The position numbers and the translations under genes were made by a program. Positions 34,551-42,460 of a DNA stretch of 64,000 nt are shown one piece after another. The number at the start of each line of letters is the position of its first letter. The first letter of the stretch is position 1. The DNA lies in assembly GCF_026153205.1 (NCBI RefSeq), contig NZ_JAPFBW010000001.1, positions 124,001 through 188,000 on the forward strand. The letters run 5' to 3'. The notes beneath the pieces are model-generated. The model saw nothing but the letters and a program-made list of their open reading frames with translations, did no database searches and had not been told where the DNA came from. The DNA comes from Aquabacterium sp. A7-Y. GTDB taxonomy: Bacteria; Pseudomonadota; Gammaproteobacteria; Burkholderiales; Burkholderiaceae_C.

Positions 34551-37144
34551 GCCGCCGACCCGGCCCGGACGACCGATGCTGCCGTGCCCGCCGCCTGGGC
34601 CTGCGCCTGCTCGGCGGCGCGACGGCCGGCCAGGAAGGCATGGTCGGAGTTGTAGTACTCCCACTCGCTGTAGCGGCCGGCCAGCACGATGCCGTGTCCC
34701 GCCAGCCAGTCGCGGATGCGCGCGACGTGGCCGGCGCGGGCATGGTCGTAGACCACGTAGGCGCCGGGCATGTCGACCTGGTGGCTGCAGATCAGGCGGT
34801 CGTCCTCGCGCAGCATGCCGACGCGGCGGCAGTCGTCCACCACGCGGTCGATCAGCGCCTGGCCCTCGCAGGGCAGCGGCTTGGAGGCCGAGTGGGTGAT
34901 CTCGCAGGTCAGGCCGAAGCCGCCGGGCGGGTTGCAGTGCGGGCTGGCGTTGCCCTGCACGAAGATGCGGTGGAACACCGTGTCCTCGGGGTAATAGATC
35001 CAGTGCTTGTCGGTGAGCGCCTCGCGCGCCACACCCAGGTTGACGCAGCGCACCGAGACATGCCGCAGACCCGCGGCGGCGGCCTTGACCTCGGCCGGCG
35101 CCTCGGGGCCGCAGGCGGCCACCAGCTGGGGCAGGGCCATGGTGCTGATGAGGGTCTCGTACTGCAGGGTGCGGCCGTCGTCCAGGCGCACCAGGCGCTG
35201 CGAGGGCGAGACCTGCACGACCCGGGTGTTGAGCGACAGCTCGGCCTGCAGGTGCGGCAGGAAGGCGTCCATCAGCGCCTGGAAGCCGCCGCGCAGCGGG
35301 TAGCCGAAGCGCGCATTGGGCCCCATTGGCGGCGGTGACGGCTGCAGCGCCCCGGCGATCATCTGTTCGAGGTCGGGCAGCGGCACCCGACCGCCCAGCC
35401 AGGAGGTCTCCATCTCCGACAGCGGCACGGCCCAGAGCTTGCGGTTGTAGGGGACGGCGAAGTGGCGGGCGATGCCGGCGCCCCAGACTCGGTAGATGAA
35501 CTCCTCGAAGTTGGCCGGCGGCGCGCTGTCGGTCGGGGGCGATGCGGCCCCGCCCTTGAGCGGGCCGAAGCGGGCCTCGATCGCGCCCACCAGGCATTCC
35601 TGCAGTACCTCGGGTGGCAGCCCGTAGAGCGAGCCCTGGAAGGGATAGCGGGTGTAGACCTGCTTGCTGTAGATCCAGGCCTCACGGTTCTGCCAGTGCA
35701 GGTTGTCGCCCAGCAGCGTGTCGTACATCTCCAGGACGTAGGGATCCTGCGAGAACAGGATGTGACCCGCGTGGTCGAAGGTGAAGCCCTGGTCCCGGAT
35801 CGAGCGGCACCAGCCGCCGACGCGGTCCTCGCGCTCGATCAACACGGTGTCCGCGCCCAGGTGGTAGGCGGCCGACAGCCCGGTGGGCCCGGCGCCGATC
35901 ACGACGTGGCGCACCGAGCGCAGCGCCGGCGCCTGGCTGGCCCCGCTGCCGGGTGCCAGCGGCACGGCCGGCGCCGTGGTGCCCGGCGCCGCGCCGGTCG
36001 AGGCAGGCTGGCGCGACGCACGGCGATGCAGCGCCGCGTCGATCAGCGCGCCGATGGCGCGCGCGGTCGCGTCCCACGAAGTGCTCGCCACGCAGGCCCG
36101 CATGACCTCGACGCGGACGCTGCGCTCGGCCTCCGACTCGGCCAGCGCGTCGGCGCAGGCCGCGATGAAGGACGCCGGGTCGTGGCCGACCCGCACGTGC
36201 TCGCCGTAGAGACCCGTGACGTCGCGGATGGGCGTGCTGACGACCGGCTTCTCGGCGGCCATGTACTCCAGCGTCTTGGTCGGGCTGATGAAACGTGTCG
36301 ACTCGTTCAGCGCGAAGGGCAGCAGACAGACGTCCCAGCCGGCCACCAGCGCCGGCAGGCGCTCGTAGGGCTGCTGGCCGAGCCAGTGGATGTTGGGCCG
36401 CTGCGGCAGCTGGGCCGGGTCGATCTTGACGACGGGCCCGGCCATCACCAGCTGCCAGTCCGGGCGGGCGTCGGCGAGTGCCGCCACCAGGGGAGCGTCC
36501 AGGCGTTCGTCGATGACGCCGAAAAAGCCCAGCCGCGGGGCCGGGATATTGGCGTGCAGGGCGTGGGCAGCGTTCGCCTCGGGCGAGCGCCCCGCCGTCG
36601 CGGGCGCGAAATGGCCGGCGTCCACCGAGCTGGGGAAACAATGCAGGTGCGGGTTCTGGCCGCGCTTGGCCTCGTAGAGGCTGGGGCCGCCGGTGATAAC
36701 CAGGTCCGCCGTCTTCATCAGGGCCGACTCGCGCTGGCGCATCTGGCGCGGCGCGAACTTGAAGGCCGACAGCTCGTCCATGCAGTCGTAGATGACGGCG
36801 CGCGGCTGCAGGCCGGTCAGCAGCGGCAGCGCCATCGGGGTGTAGAACCAGACCAGGTAGTCGGCGATGCCGTGGGCTTCGATGTGCTGCTGCACCAGCG
36901 GCTTCAGCACCGAGAGCTGGTCGTCGTGGAAGCCCGCGGCGTCCACCGGCGTATGCGGCCGCAGCACCTCCACCCCCTCGCAGGGATGGAAGGACTGCAG
37001 GCGCGGCGCGCCCTCCTCATGCACCGGTTCCTCGACAAACAGCACCCGGTACTGAACCGCCAGGCGCGACAGCAGGTGCTGCGGACGCTGGTAGACGAAG
37101 TCCCAGCGCAGGTGCGAGAAGACGAGCAGGGTGGGTCGTGACAT
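34547..37144 (-). CDS. Fusion: GT-B glycosyltransferase + FAD-dependent oxidoreductase
   Basis: An 865-residue two-domain protein. Residues 1-385 are a glycosyltransferase (TLLVFSHLRWDFVYQRPQHL, then GFFGVIDERLDAPLVAAL, and STRFISPTKTLEYMAAEKPVVST). An Ala/Pro/Gly-rich linker follows at about 385-412. From about residue 417 an FAD Rossmann motif VVIGAGPTGLSAAYHLG begins an oxidoreductase of the amine-oxidase/UDP-galactopyranose-mutase-like superfamily (IEREDRVGGWCRSI, FDHAGHILFS, PYNRKLWAVPLSEMETSWLGG). The pairing suggests a sugar-nucleotide or glycan modification coupled to transfer. I use the ATG at 37144; the first 128 bp overlap the end of the upstream glycosidase frame. Confidence 0.85.
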   Translation of the reverse strand: MSRPTLLVFSHLRWDFVYQRPQHLLSRLAVQYRVLFVEEPVHEEGAPRLQSFHPCEGVEVLRPHTPVDAAGFHDDQLSVLKPLVQQHIEAHGIADYLVWFYTPMALPLLTGLQPRAVIYDCMDELSAFKFAPRQMRQRESALMKTADLVITGGPSLYEAKRGQNPHLHCFPSSVDAGHFAPATAGRSPEANAAHALHANIPAPRLGFFGVIDERLDAPLVAALADARPDWQLVMAGPVVKIDPAQLPQRPNIHWLGQQPYERLPALVAGWDVCLLPFALNESTRFISPTKTLEYMAAEKPVVSTPIRDVTGLYGEHVRVGHDPASFIAACADALAESEAERSVRVEVMRACVASTSWDATARAIGALIDAALHRRASRQPASTGAAPGTTAPAVPLAPGSGASQAPALRSVRHVVIGAGPTGLSAAYHLGADTVLIEREDRVGGWCRSIRDQGFTFDHAGHILFSQDPYVLEMYDTLLGDNLHWQNREAWIYSKQVYTRYPFQGSLYGLPPEVLQECLVGAIEARFGPLKGGAASPPTDSAPPANFEEFIYRVWGAGIARHFAVPYNRKLWAVPLSEMETSWLGGRVPLPDLEQMIAGALQPSPPPMGPNARFGYPLRGGFQALMDAFLPHLQAELSLNTRVVQVSPSQRLVRLDDGRTLQYETLISTMALPQLVAACGPEAPAEVKAAAAGLRHVSVRCVNLGVAREALTDKHWIYYPEDTVFHRIFVQGNASPHCNPPGGFGLTCEITHSASKPLPCEGQALIDRVVDDCRRVGMLREDDRLICSHQVDMPGAYVVYDHARAGHVARIRDWLAGHGIVLAGRYSEWEYYNSDHAFLAGRRAAEQAQAQAAGTAASVVRAGSAA

Positions 37145-38402
37145 CGTGGTGCTTCCTGTTGAAGTGCAAGTCGCCGAGGCGCTGCTGCCAGCGGCGCAAA
37201 ACCCGTGCATAGGGCCGGTTCAGGACGCGCCCGGGCGGCTGCCCGGGCGGCCGGGCGCTGCCCGGGGTCGCGACGTCCCACAGGCCGCTGTGGTGCCAGT
37301 GGCCCTCGTCGTCCCAGTCGTGCCGGTCGACGATGGGATAGAGGCAGAGACCCAGCAGCGGCACGCCGGCCTGGCGGATGCGCTCGGTCTCCTGCGCCAT
37401 CTCGTGCAGCCACTGGCCCCGGCCGACGCCGACATGGCTGGTCTCGGCGACGATCATCGGGTGCCGATAGCGCTCCCAGGCCTCGCGCGCAAGCTCGCCG
37501 AAGGGCAGGCGGCGCGGATCCCGGAGGTGCCACTGCAGGCGCCTTTCGGTGCCCGCCTCCCACTGGCCGCTGTGGTAGTGGTTCAGGCCCAGCAGGTCCA
37601 GCGCCGCCTCGCTGCCGCCCAGCTCGGGCTCGAGCCGGCCGGCAAGCAGGTCCCAGGTCTGCCACTGGTAGCTGCGGATCTCCGCGGCCAGCGGCGCCAG
37701 CTCGGGCCGGTCATTCGGCGCGACCACGTGCAGCACCGGCTCCACGTGCAGGAAGCGCGCGCGCGGATCCACTGCCCGCATTGCCTGCATCGCCTCGATC
37801 GCTGCCCGCACCAGGCGACGCTTGACGCTGTAGCCGCTGGCGCGGGTGCTGCCGCTGGCGCCGTCGGAACGCGGCCCGTAAGGCGAGACCAGCCGCGTTT
37901 CGCTGACCGCCCACGAGAGGAAGCTGATCTCGTTGATCGGCGTGTAGACAGGGGGGAGCTCCGACAGCGGCTTGAGCGCCCGCGCGACGGCTTCGGCAAA
38001 ACGCACGAAGCGCGGGATGAAACGGTCGTCGAAGATGTCGACGTCGGCCGGCATGCCGTAGTGCATCAGCGTCCACAGGACCTGCAGCCCGTGGTGCTGC
38101 GCCGCTCGGGCCAGCTGCAGGGCGCGTCCGAGGTCGATCGCGCCACCCTGCGGCTCCGCCAGCCGCCAGCCTATGCTCTCGCGCACCGTGCGCAAGCCCC
38201 AGCGAGCCAGGTGTCGGTAGTCGGCGTCGAGTTGGTCGAGGTGGCCGGTGCTGCGCACCATGTCCAGCGGCTGGTCGCGGCTGTTGCGATGGTCGGCGCC
38301 CTCGAAGCCGGCCATCCAGAACGAGGCCAGCGGAGGGCAGGGCCAGGGGCCTTGCTGCTGCTGCCGGCCCCCGGACGACGGGAGCGAGGGCGAGCGCGAC
38401 AT
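37017..38402 (-). CDS. Clan GH-A glycoside hydrolase (GH1-like)
   Basis: A 461-residue protein with a (beta/alpha)8 glycosidase pattern. The presumed acid/base is E158 in YTPINEISFLSW (compare GH1 TLNEP) and the nucleophile is E320 in HPMIVAETSHVG (compare GH1 ITENG). Other landmarks are WGLRTVRESIGWRLAEP and DLLGLNHYHSGQW. It lacks a signal peptide, so a cytoplasmic role on lipid-linked or nucleotide-linked sugars is possible. Residues from about 420 are encoded inside the next gene and look unlike a conserved domain; the frame simply continues to a stop at 37017. It starts 20 bp after the hemerythrin gene. Confidence 0.75.
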   Translation of the reverse strand: MSRSPSLPSSGGRQQQQGPWPCPPLASFWMAGFEGADHRNSRDQPLDMVRSTGHLDQLDADYRHLARWGLRTVRESIGWRLAEPQGGAIDLGRALQLARAAQHHGLQVLWTLMHYGMPADVDIFDDRFIPRFVRFAEAVARALKPLSELPPVYTPINEISFLSWAVSETRLVSPYGPRSDGASGSTRASGYSVKRRLVRAAIEAMQAMRAVDPRARFLHVEPVLHVVAPNDRPELAPLAAEIRSYQWQTWDLLAGRLEPELGGSEAALDLLGLNHYHSGQWEAGTERRLQWHLRDPRRLPFGELAREAWERYRHPMIVAETSHVGVGRGQWLHEMAQETERIRQAGVPLLGLCLYPIVDRHDWDDEGHWHHSGLWDVATPGSARPPGQPPGRVLNRPYARVLRRWQQRLGDLHFNRKHHDVTTHPARLLAPALGLRLPASAAPAVAPGGSVPGAVCRGTGA

Positions 38403-38422
38403 GGGCGGTGCGGCAGCGGCCT

Positions 38423-39013
38423 TCAGCGGGCGGCCTTGCGGTTGGACTCGTGGCGGCCGGCGCGGGCCGCTGGCGAGACCTCGGTCTCGACGTGCTCGCT
38501 CTCGGCTTCCTCGTGGCCGGCGTGGTCCTCGCCCGCGGCCACGCCCATCTCGTTCTCGAGCTCGAGGCGGCGCTCGGTCATTTCGTCGAGCAGGTCCTCC
38601 CACTCGACGCGCGCCCGGCTGAGCTTCTCGAACAGCTCGCCTTCCTCTTCCTTGATGTGGTGCTTGACGTACTCGCCCAGCACGGTGAAGGTGGCGGCGA
38701 ACTTGGGATCCTCGGCGGACATGCTGCGCAGCTGCTGGATCAGCGACTTCGCCGAGGCGTGCTCGACCTCGGCCTCCTCGATCAGCTCGGGCTCGTCCAT
38801 GCCGCCGCGCGCAGCCGGGTAGAACAGCTCCTCCTCGAGCCGGGCATGCAGCTCCAGGTCGCTGCACGACCGATCGACAAGCTGCCGGCATGCCTTCACG
38901 TCGCGCTCGGGGTCCAGCCTCGCGAAGTCCCTGAAGGCCTTCTTCAGGCGCTTGTGGTCTTCCTTCAGCATCTCCAGAACATCCGAGCGCGCGCTCGAGG
39001 TGCGGGTCGTCAT
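38423..39013 (-). CDS. Hemerythrin-domain (HHE) protein
   Basis: A 196-residue four-helix protein with hemerythrin-like ligands: EDHKRLKKAFRDF, HARLEEELFYPA, EVEHASAKSLI and YVKHHIKEEEGELFEKL supply the His/Glu set for a di-iron site. Such proteins bind O2 or NO or sense iron and oxygen. The last 40 residues (DHAGHEEAESEHVETEV...) are acidic, His-containing and probably disordered. AAGGAG precedes the ATG at 39013. It is the first gene of the leftward operon, with a -24/-12 promoter match at 39062-39077, and the glycosidase follows at 20 bp. An oxygen- or NO-linked role for the operon is inference. Confidence 0.88.
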   Translation of the reverse strand: MTTRTSSARSDVLEMLKEDHKRLKKAFRDFARLDPERDVKACRQLVDRSCSDLELHARLEEELFYPAARGGMDEPELIEEAEVEHASAKSLIQQLRSMSAEDPKFAATFTVLGEYVKHHIKEEEGELFEKLSRARVEWEDLLDEMTERRLELENEMGVAAGEDHAGHEEAESEHVETEVSPAARAGRHESNRKAAR

Positions 39014-39061
39014 GACGTACTCCTTCTTGGCCCATGAAGTCGGTGAGTCAAGCAAGCCTTC

Positions 39062-39077
39062 AGCAATCGCTGTTCCT
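39062..39077 (-). promoter_or_regulatory. Sigma-54 promoter candidate, hemerythrin/polysaccharide operon
   Basis: On the - strand the sequence reads AGGAACAGCGATTGCT, 9 of 12 defined positions of TGGCACG-N4-TTGCW, keeping GG, TTGC and exact spacing. It lies 48 bp upstream of the hemerythrin ATG and back-to-back with the rightward candidate at 39134-39149; 56 bp separate them. Confidence 0.5.
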
Positions 39078-39133
39078 CGCCTGCTGCAAGGCGCTATCGC
39101 AAGCGGGCCGGGCAGTGGGCGGGCGCTGCCGGA

Positions 39134-39149
39134 CGGCACGCCCCTTGCC
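39134..39149 (+). promoter_or_regulatory. Sigma-54 promoter candidate, small protein/GalU-like pair
   Basis: CGGCACGCCCCTTGCC matches 10 of 12 defined positions of the -24/-12 consensus with exact spacing. The predicted start near 39161 is about 20 nt upstream of the ATG at 39182, leaving room for the AGGAGA ribosome-binding site. Confidence 0.6.
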
Positions 39150-39181
39150 CGACACGCAACATCATTGCCAGGAGACATTGC

Positions 39182-39496
39182 ATGCCAACGAGCCGCCCAC
39201 AGCCCGGCAGCGAGCCTCTCGGACGGCCCCCGTCCACCGAGCGGGACGGGCCGCGTCCCGACATCGGACAACGTGTGCAGACGGGGCAGACCACCAACAA
39301 CGTGGCCCACAAGCGCAACCCGCGCCTGCCGCACGAGCGCGACGAATCCGCCGACAGCCAGGACCAGCAGCAGCCTCAGCAGGACGAGGTGATGCAGCAG
39401 GCCCACGACGACGTCGAGCGCGGCCTGGTGGACACGGACCGCGGCACGGTGATGGACAAGGTCTACAACGAGAAGCTCAAGGGCGACCGTCGATGA
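39182..39496 (+). CDS. Hypothetical small hydrophilic protein
   Basis: A 104-residue protein I do not recognise as a named family. It is very hydrophilic, with no TM segment or signal. The N-terminal half is Pro/Arg-rich, a Gln/Asp run (DSQDQQQPQQDEVMQQ) follows, and a short more ordered-looking end reads DDVERGLVDTDRGTVMDKVY. It is probably disordered in large part. AGGAGA precedes the ATG at 39182, and its stop overlaps the start of the GalU-like gene (ATGA), so the two are coupled behind the sigma-54-like promoter. Confidence 0.7.
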   Translation: MPTSRPQPGSEPLGRPPSTERDGPRPDIGQRVQTGQTTNNVAHKRNPRLPHERDESADSQDQQQPQQDEVMQQAHDDVERGLVDTDRGTVMDKVYNEKLKGDRR

Positions 39497-40497
39497 AGCT
39501 GCCGGCTTGCCTGCGGCGTGTCCTCGGCGGCGACAAGCGCGCAGAGCTTCCCCAGCCGCCGCGGCGTGGGCTGACGCTGCGCCGGGCGCTGATTCCTCTC
39601 GGCGGCGCCGAGCCGGTCGGCTGGTCGGCCCTGCGGGCGCTTCCCGTCGAGCTGCTGCCGGTGGTCGACCGGCCGCTGATCCACTACGCGATCAACGAGG
39701 CGCTGGCCGCCGGCATCGACGAGCTGGTGTTTGTCGTCGAGCGTTCGCACGAGGCGGTGGACGAGCAACTGGACGCCGAACTCGCGGTGCTGCCTGGCGG
39801 CGTGAAAGCGCATGTGCTGCGCCCCGGGGGCGAGGGCGGCCTGGCGCGGGCGCTCGCCAGCGCGCGGCCGCTGCTCGAGGATGACGCCTTCGCGCTGCTG
39901 CTGCCGGCGGAGTTTCTGCAGGGCGAGCCCGGTGTGCTGGCCCAGATGGCGGCGCAGTTCCCGCGTACGCCGGGCAGCATGGTGGCGGTCGAGGCAGCTG
40001 GCGCCGGAACCTCGGCGACCGCGGCACTCTGGGTGGAAACGGCGGTCAGCGACCTGCGGCTGGCCTGCGTCCGCGCGGTAGGGCAGGGCCGTCCGGCCGG
40101 CGCGCAGGGGCCGCAAGCCCGGATATGGACGGCGGCCGGCCGCTGCGTCTTCACACCTCGAGTCTTCGCCAACCTGGAGCCCTTGCGGCATGGCGCGCGG
40201 ACGCGGAGTCCCGGCCTTCGCGACGCGCTCGCCGCGACGCTGCTGACCGAGCCGGTGTTCGCCTTTCGTTATACGGGTCGACGCTTCGATTGCGCCGCCC
40301 CATTGAGCTGGCTCGAGGCCAACCTCGTCCAGGCGTCCCGGCACCCCCAAGTTGCGGGGGAGTTTCAGCATTTATTGCGGCAAACCGCACAATTTGTTCC
40401 TGCCTCAGAGGATTTGTCGCAGGTCCAGGCGCGGGCTTTGCCTCTCCCTGGCCGGGCCGTTACGGGTCGCCCGCGGCTGACCTTGGTCAGAAATTAG
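39493..40497 (+). CDS. GalU-like nucleotidyltransferase homologue, probable pseudoenzyme
   Basis: A 334-residue protein with the fold order of GalU: LLPVVDRPLIHYAINEALAAGIDELVFVVERS corresponds to gal[32 protein letters not shown]. The catalytic parts are gone. The nucleotide loop [17 protein letters not shown] is replaced by GGAEPVGWSALRALPVEL (residues 37-54), and the metal-site ADDLMVG is replaced by PAEFLQG. The N-terminal 27 residues and the C-terminus are additional. The frame is intact and GC-rich like its neighbours, so it is probably expressed but not a UDP-glucose synthase. A structural or regulatory role in the polysaccharide region is inference. Confidence 0.82.
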   Translation: MKLPACLRRVLGGDKRAELPQPPRRGLTLRRALIPLGGAEPVGWSALRALPVELLPVVDRPLIHYAINEALAAGIDELVFVVERSHEAVDEQLDAELAVLPGGVKAHVLRPGGEGGLARALASARPLLEDDAFALLLPAEFLQGEPGVLAQMAAQFPRTPGSMVAVEAAGAGTSATAALWVETAVSDLRLACVRAVGQGRPAGAQGPQARIWTAAGRCVFTPRVFANLEPLRHGARTRSPGLRDALAATLLTEPVFAFRYTGRRFDCAAPLSWLEANLVQASRHPQVAGEFQHLLRQTAQFVPASEDLSQVQARALPLPGRAVTGRPRLTLVRN

Positions 40498-40568
40498 GCA
40501 GGGCCCGCCCCTCGCCTGTTCCCTCCGCGGAGCCGGGAGCCAATACCGGGGCGGCTTGCGACACGCCG

Positions 40569-40617
40569 AGCCGCCGGTTGGGCGGCTGCGCCGCGCTGGA
40601 GACGCCGCACGGGCGTC
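40569..40617. promoter_or_regulatory. Two tandem palindromes upstream of the rpoN promoter
   Basis: AGCCGCC-N5-GGCGGCT at 40569-40587 and GACGCC-N5-GGCGTC at 40601-40617 are perfect palindromes with centres 31 bp apart, about three helical turns. They lie about 60-95 bp upstream of the predicted sigma-54 start, where enhancer-binding activators usually bind. They could instead be RNA hairpins after the preceding gene, but no T-tract follows. Confidence 0.35.
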
Positions 40618-40645
40618 CTCCATGGACTTTTGCTTCCCGATTGCT

Positions 40646-40661
40646 TGGCACAGGGGTTGCT
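40646..40661 (+). promoter_or_regulatory. Sigma-54 promoter in front of the rpoN paralogue
   Basis: TGGCACAGGGGTTGCT matches 11 of 12 defined positions of the -24/-12 consensus TGGCACG-N4-TTGCW. It is the best match in the window. The predicted start is near 40673, leaving a 265-nt leader to the rpoN ATG. The rest of the 441-bp gap (40498-40938) holds the tandem palindromes and nothing else I can name. Confidence 0.65.
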
Positions 40662-40938
40662 CAAACAGGACGCGCCCGGGCCGGAGCACTGCCACCTCCG
40701 GCGGGTGCCGCCCGCTGCCGGGCAGGAGTTTCATTTCCCGCATCCACACTGATCCAGCCACCTCTGCCGTGCCGTACCGTCCTGCCTCCGCGCTCTCAAA
40801 GACACAGCGTGTCCCCCGCGGGAGCAGCTTGCGGACGTCACCGGCCTGTCTCATTTGTTTTCCATCCTTGCTCATTCTTATGCGCAACCCCATCCATCTG
40901 CCGGTAGCAGTCATGGGGGCTTTCATCGGGAGGACTGC

Positions 40939-42375
40939 ATGAACGCACCGGTCATTCGACTCGAGCACCGGCAACACCAGACCCTGACGCCGCGCCTTCA
41001 ACAGGCGGTCCGCCTGCTGCAGCTGTCGTCCCTCGACTTCGCTCAGGAGGTCAACCAGGCGGTAGGCAGCAATCCCTTCCTCGAGGAAGACAGCGACGCC
41101 CACGCCACGCCCCAGACGGCCCCGGACGCCGCCGCTGCGGAGCCGGCGGCCACCTGGAATGAAGTGACGCCGGTGTCGGCCCCGGCGGCCGACACCCCCT
41201 GGGACCGCGAAAGCTGGGGTTCCACGGGCGGTGGCTCGGGCCGCGGCGGCAGTGGCGACGGCGACCTCGACCTGGTCGAGATGGTGGCCGCCGACATCTC
41301 GCTGCGCCAGCACCTGCACAGCCAGATCAACGTCATGCCGCTGTCCCAGCGCGACCGGACCCTGGCCGGCACCATCATCGAAGCACTCGACGACGACGGC
41401 TACCTGCGCCTGACGCTGGAGGAGCTGCAGGGCCTGGTCGAGTGCTCGCCGGCGGCGGACGACACCGAGATGAACGTTGCGCTGAAGCTGGTCCAGTCGC
41501 TCGATCCGAGCGGCATCGCGGCGCGCGATGTGCGCGAATGCCTGCTGCTGCAGCTCAAGGACATCCAACCGGCCTCGGAACAGGAACTGGCGTGCCGCAT
41601 CGTCGGCGAACACCTCGACCGCCTCGCCACGCGCGACGTCAACGGCTTGGCGCGCGCGCTCGGTGCCAGCGTGGCCCAGGTCGAGGCGGTGTGCGAGCGC
41701 ATCCGCCACCTCGACCCGCGGCCCGGCTGGCGCTTCGGTCCCTCGAACACCCAGTTCGTCACGCCCGACGTGATCGTGCGCAAGGTGCGCGGCATCTGGA
41801 CCGCCACGCTGAACCCGGACGTGATTCCCAAGGTGCGCCTGAACCAGGTCTATGCCGAGCTGTTCCAGCGCCACCGTGACTCGGGCCACTCCGAGCTCGC
41901 CGCCCACCTGCAGGAGGCGCGCTGGACGGTGCGCAACGTCGAGCAGCGCTTCGCGACCATCCTGCACGTGGCCCAGGCCATCGTGAAGCGGCAGCGGCAC
42001 TTCCTGGAGTACGGCGCGCTGGCGATGAAGCCGCTGGGCCTGCGCGAGATCGCCGAGGAGCTGGGCCTGCACGAGTCCACCGTCTCGCGCGTGACCAACA
42101 ACAAGTACATGGCGACGCCGTTGGGCGTGTTCGAGCTCAAGTACTTTTTCTCGCGTGCGCTGCCCACCGTCAGCGGCGGTTCCTGCTCGGCCACCGCGAT
42201 CCGCGGCGTGATCAAGGACATGATCGAGGCCGAGGACGCGATGGATCCGCTCTCGGACGCCCAGATCGCACGCCAGCTGGCGCGCCAGGGACTCAGCGTG
42301 GCGCGCCGCACGGTCACCAAGTACCGTCAGATGATGCGCCTGCCCTCGGTCGAGAAGCGCCGCAAGCACGTCTGA
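40939..42375 (+). CDS. rpoN: RNA polymerase sigma-54 factor (probable second copy)
   Basis: A 478-residue sigma-54. Region I is present (RQHQTLTPRLQQAVRLLQLSS, residues 11-31), followed by an acidic Pro/Ala/Gly-rich region II. The core-binding region has LVQSLDPSGIAARDVRECLLLQL, the helix-turn-helix is LHESTVSRVTNNKYMATPLGVFELKYFFS at about 374-402, and the RpoN box reads ARRTVTKYR at 455-463 (canonical ARRTVAKYR). GGGAGGA precedes the ATG. The usual neighbours of the housekeeping rpoN (lptB, hpf, ptsN) are missing, so I read it as a paralogue dedicated to this region. The housekeeping copy would lie elsewhere and cannot be seen here. Confidence 0.93.
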   Translation: MNAPVIRLEHRQHQTLTPRLQQAVRLLQLSSLDFAQEVNQAVGSNPFLEEDSDAHATPQTAPDAAAAEPAATWNEVTPVSAPAADTPWDRESWGSTGGGSGRGGSGDGDLDLVEMVAADISLRQHLHSQINVMPLSQRDRTLAGTIIEALDDDGYLRLTLEELQGLVECSPAADDTEMNVALKLVQSLDPSGIAARDVRECLLLQLKDIQPASEQELACRIVGEHLDRLATRDVNGLARALGASVAQVEAVCERIRHLDPRPGWRFGPSNTQFVTPDVIVRKVRGIWTATLNPDVIPKVRLNQVYAELFQRHRDSGHSELAAHLQEARWTVRNVEQRFATILHVAQAIVKRQRHFLEYGALAMKPLGLREIAEELGLHESTVSRVTNNKYMATPLGVFELKYFFSRALPTVSGGSCSATAIRGVIKDMIEAEDAMDPLSDAQIARQLARQGLSVARRTVTKYRQMMRLPSVEKRRKHV

Positions 42376-42398
42376 GGGCGCGCTCTCGCGAGAGGAAG

Positions 42399-42426
42399 AA
42401 ACACGCCGGCAATGCCGGCGTGTTTT
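42399..42426. terminator. Rho-independent terminator after rpoN
   Basis: A 12-bp perfect stem (42399-42410 and 42414-42425) with an AAT loop and a T-run lies 24 bp after the rpoN stop. The same hairpin faces the 3' end of the convergent Gly-rich protein gene, with TTT on that side from the paired AAA. Confidence 0.85.
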
Positions 42427-42432
42427 GTTGGG

Positions 42433-42456
42433 GGCCGGGAGGTGGGCCTCCCGGCC
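42433..42456. terminator. GC-rich hairpin at the 3' end of the Gly-rich protein gene
   Basis: A perfect 10-bp stem (42433-42442 and 42447-42456) with a 4-nt loop lies four bases past the stop of the leftward Gly-rich gene. It lacks its own T-tract; the rpoN terminator follows immediately. Confidence 0.5.
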
Positions 42457-42460
42457 GGCC

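Noticed and set aside
34551-35597. In-frame upstream extension of the amidohydrolase
   Set aside because: It would lie wholly inside the fusion gene; MIIDAHVHC at 34550 is the normal family start and overlaps the upstream stop as ATGA.
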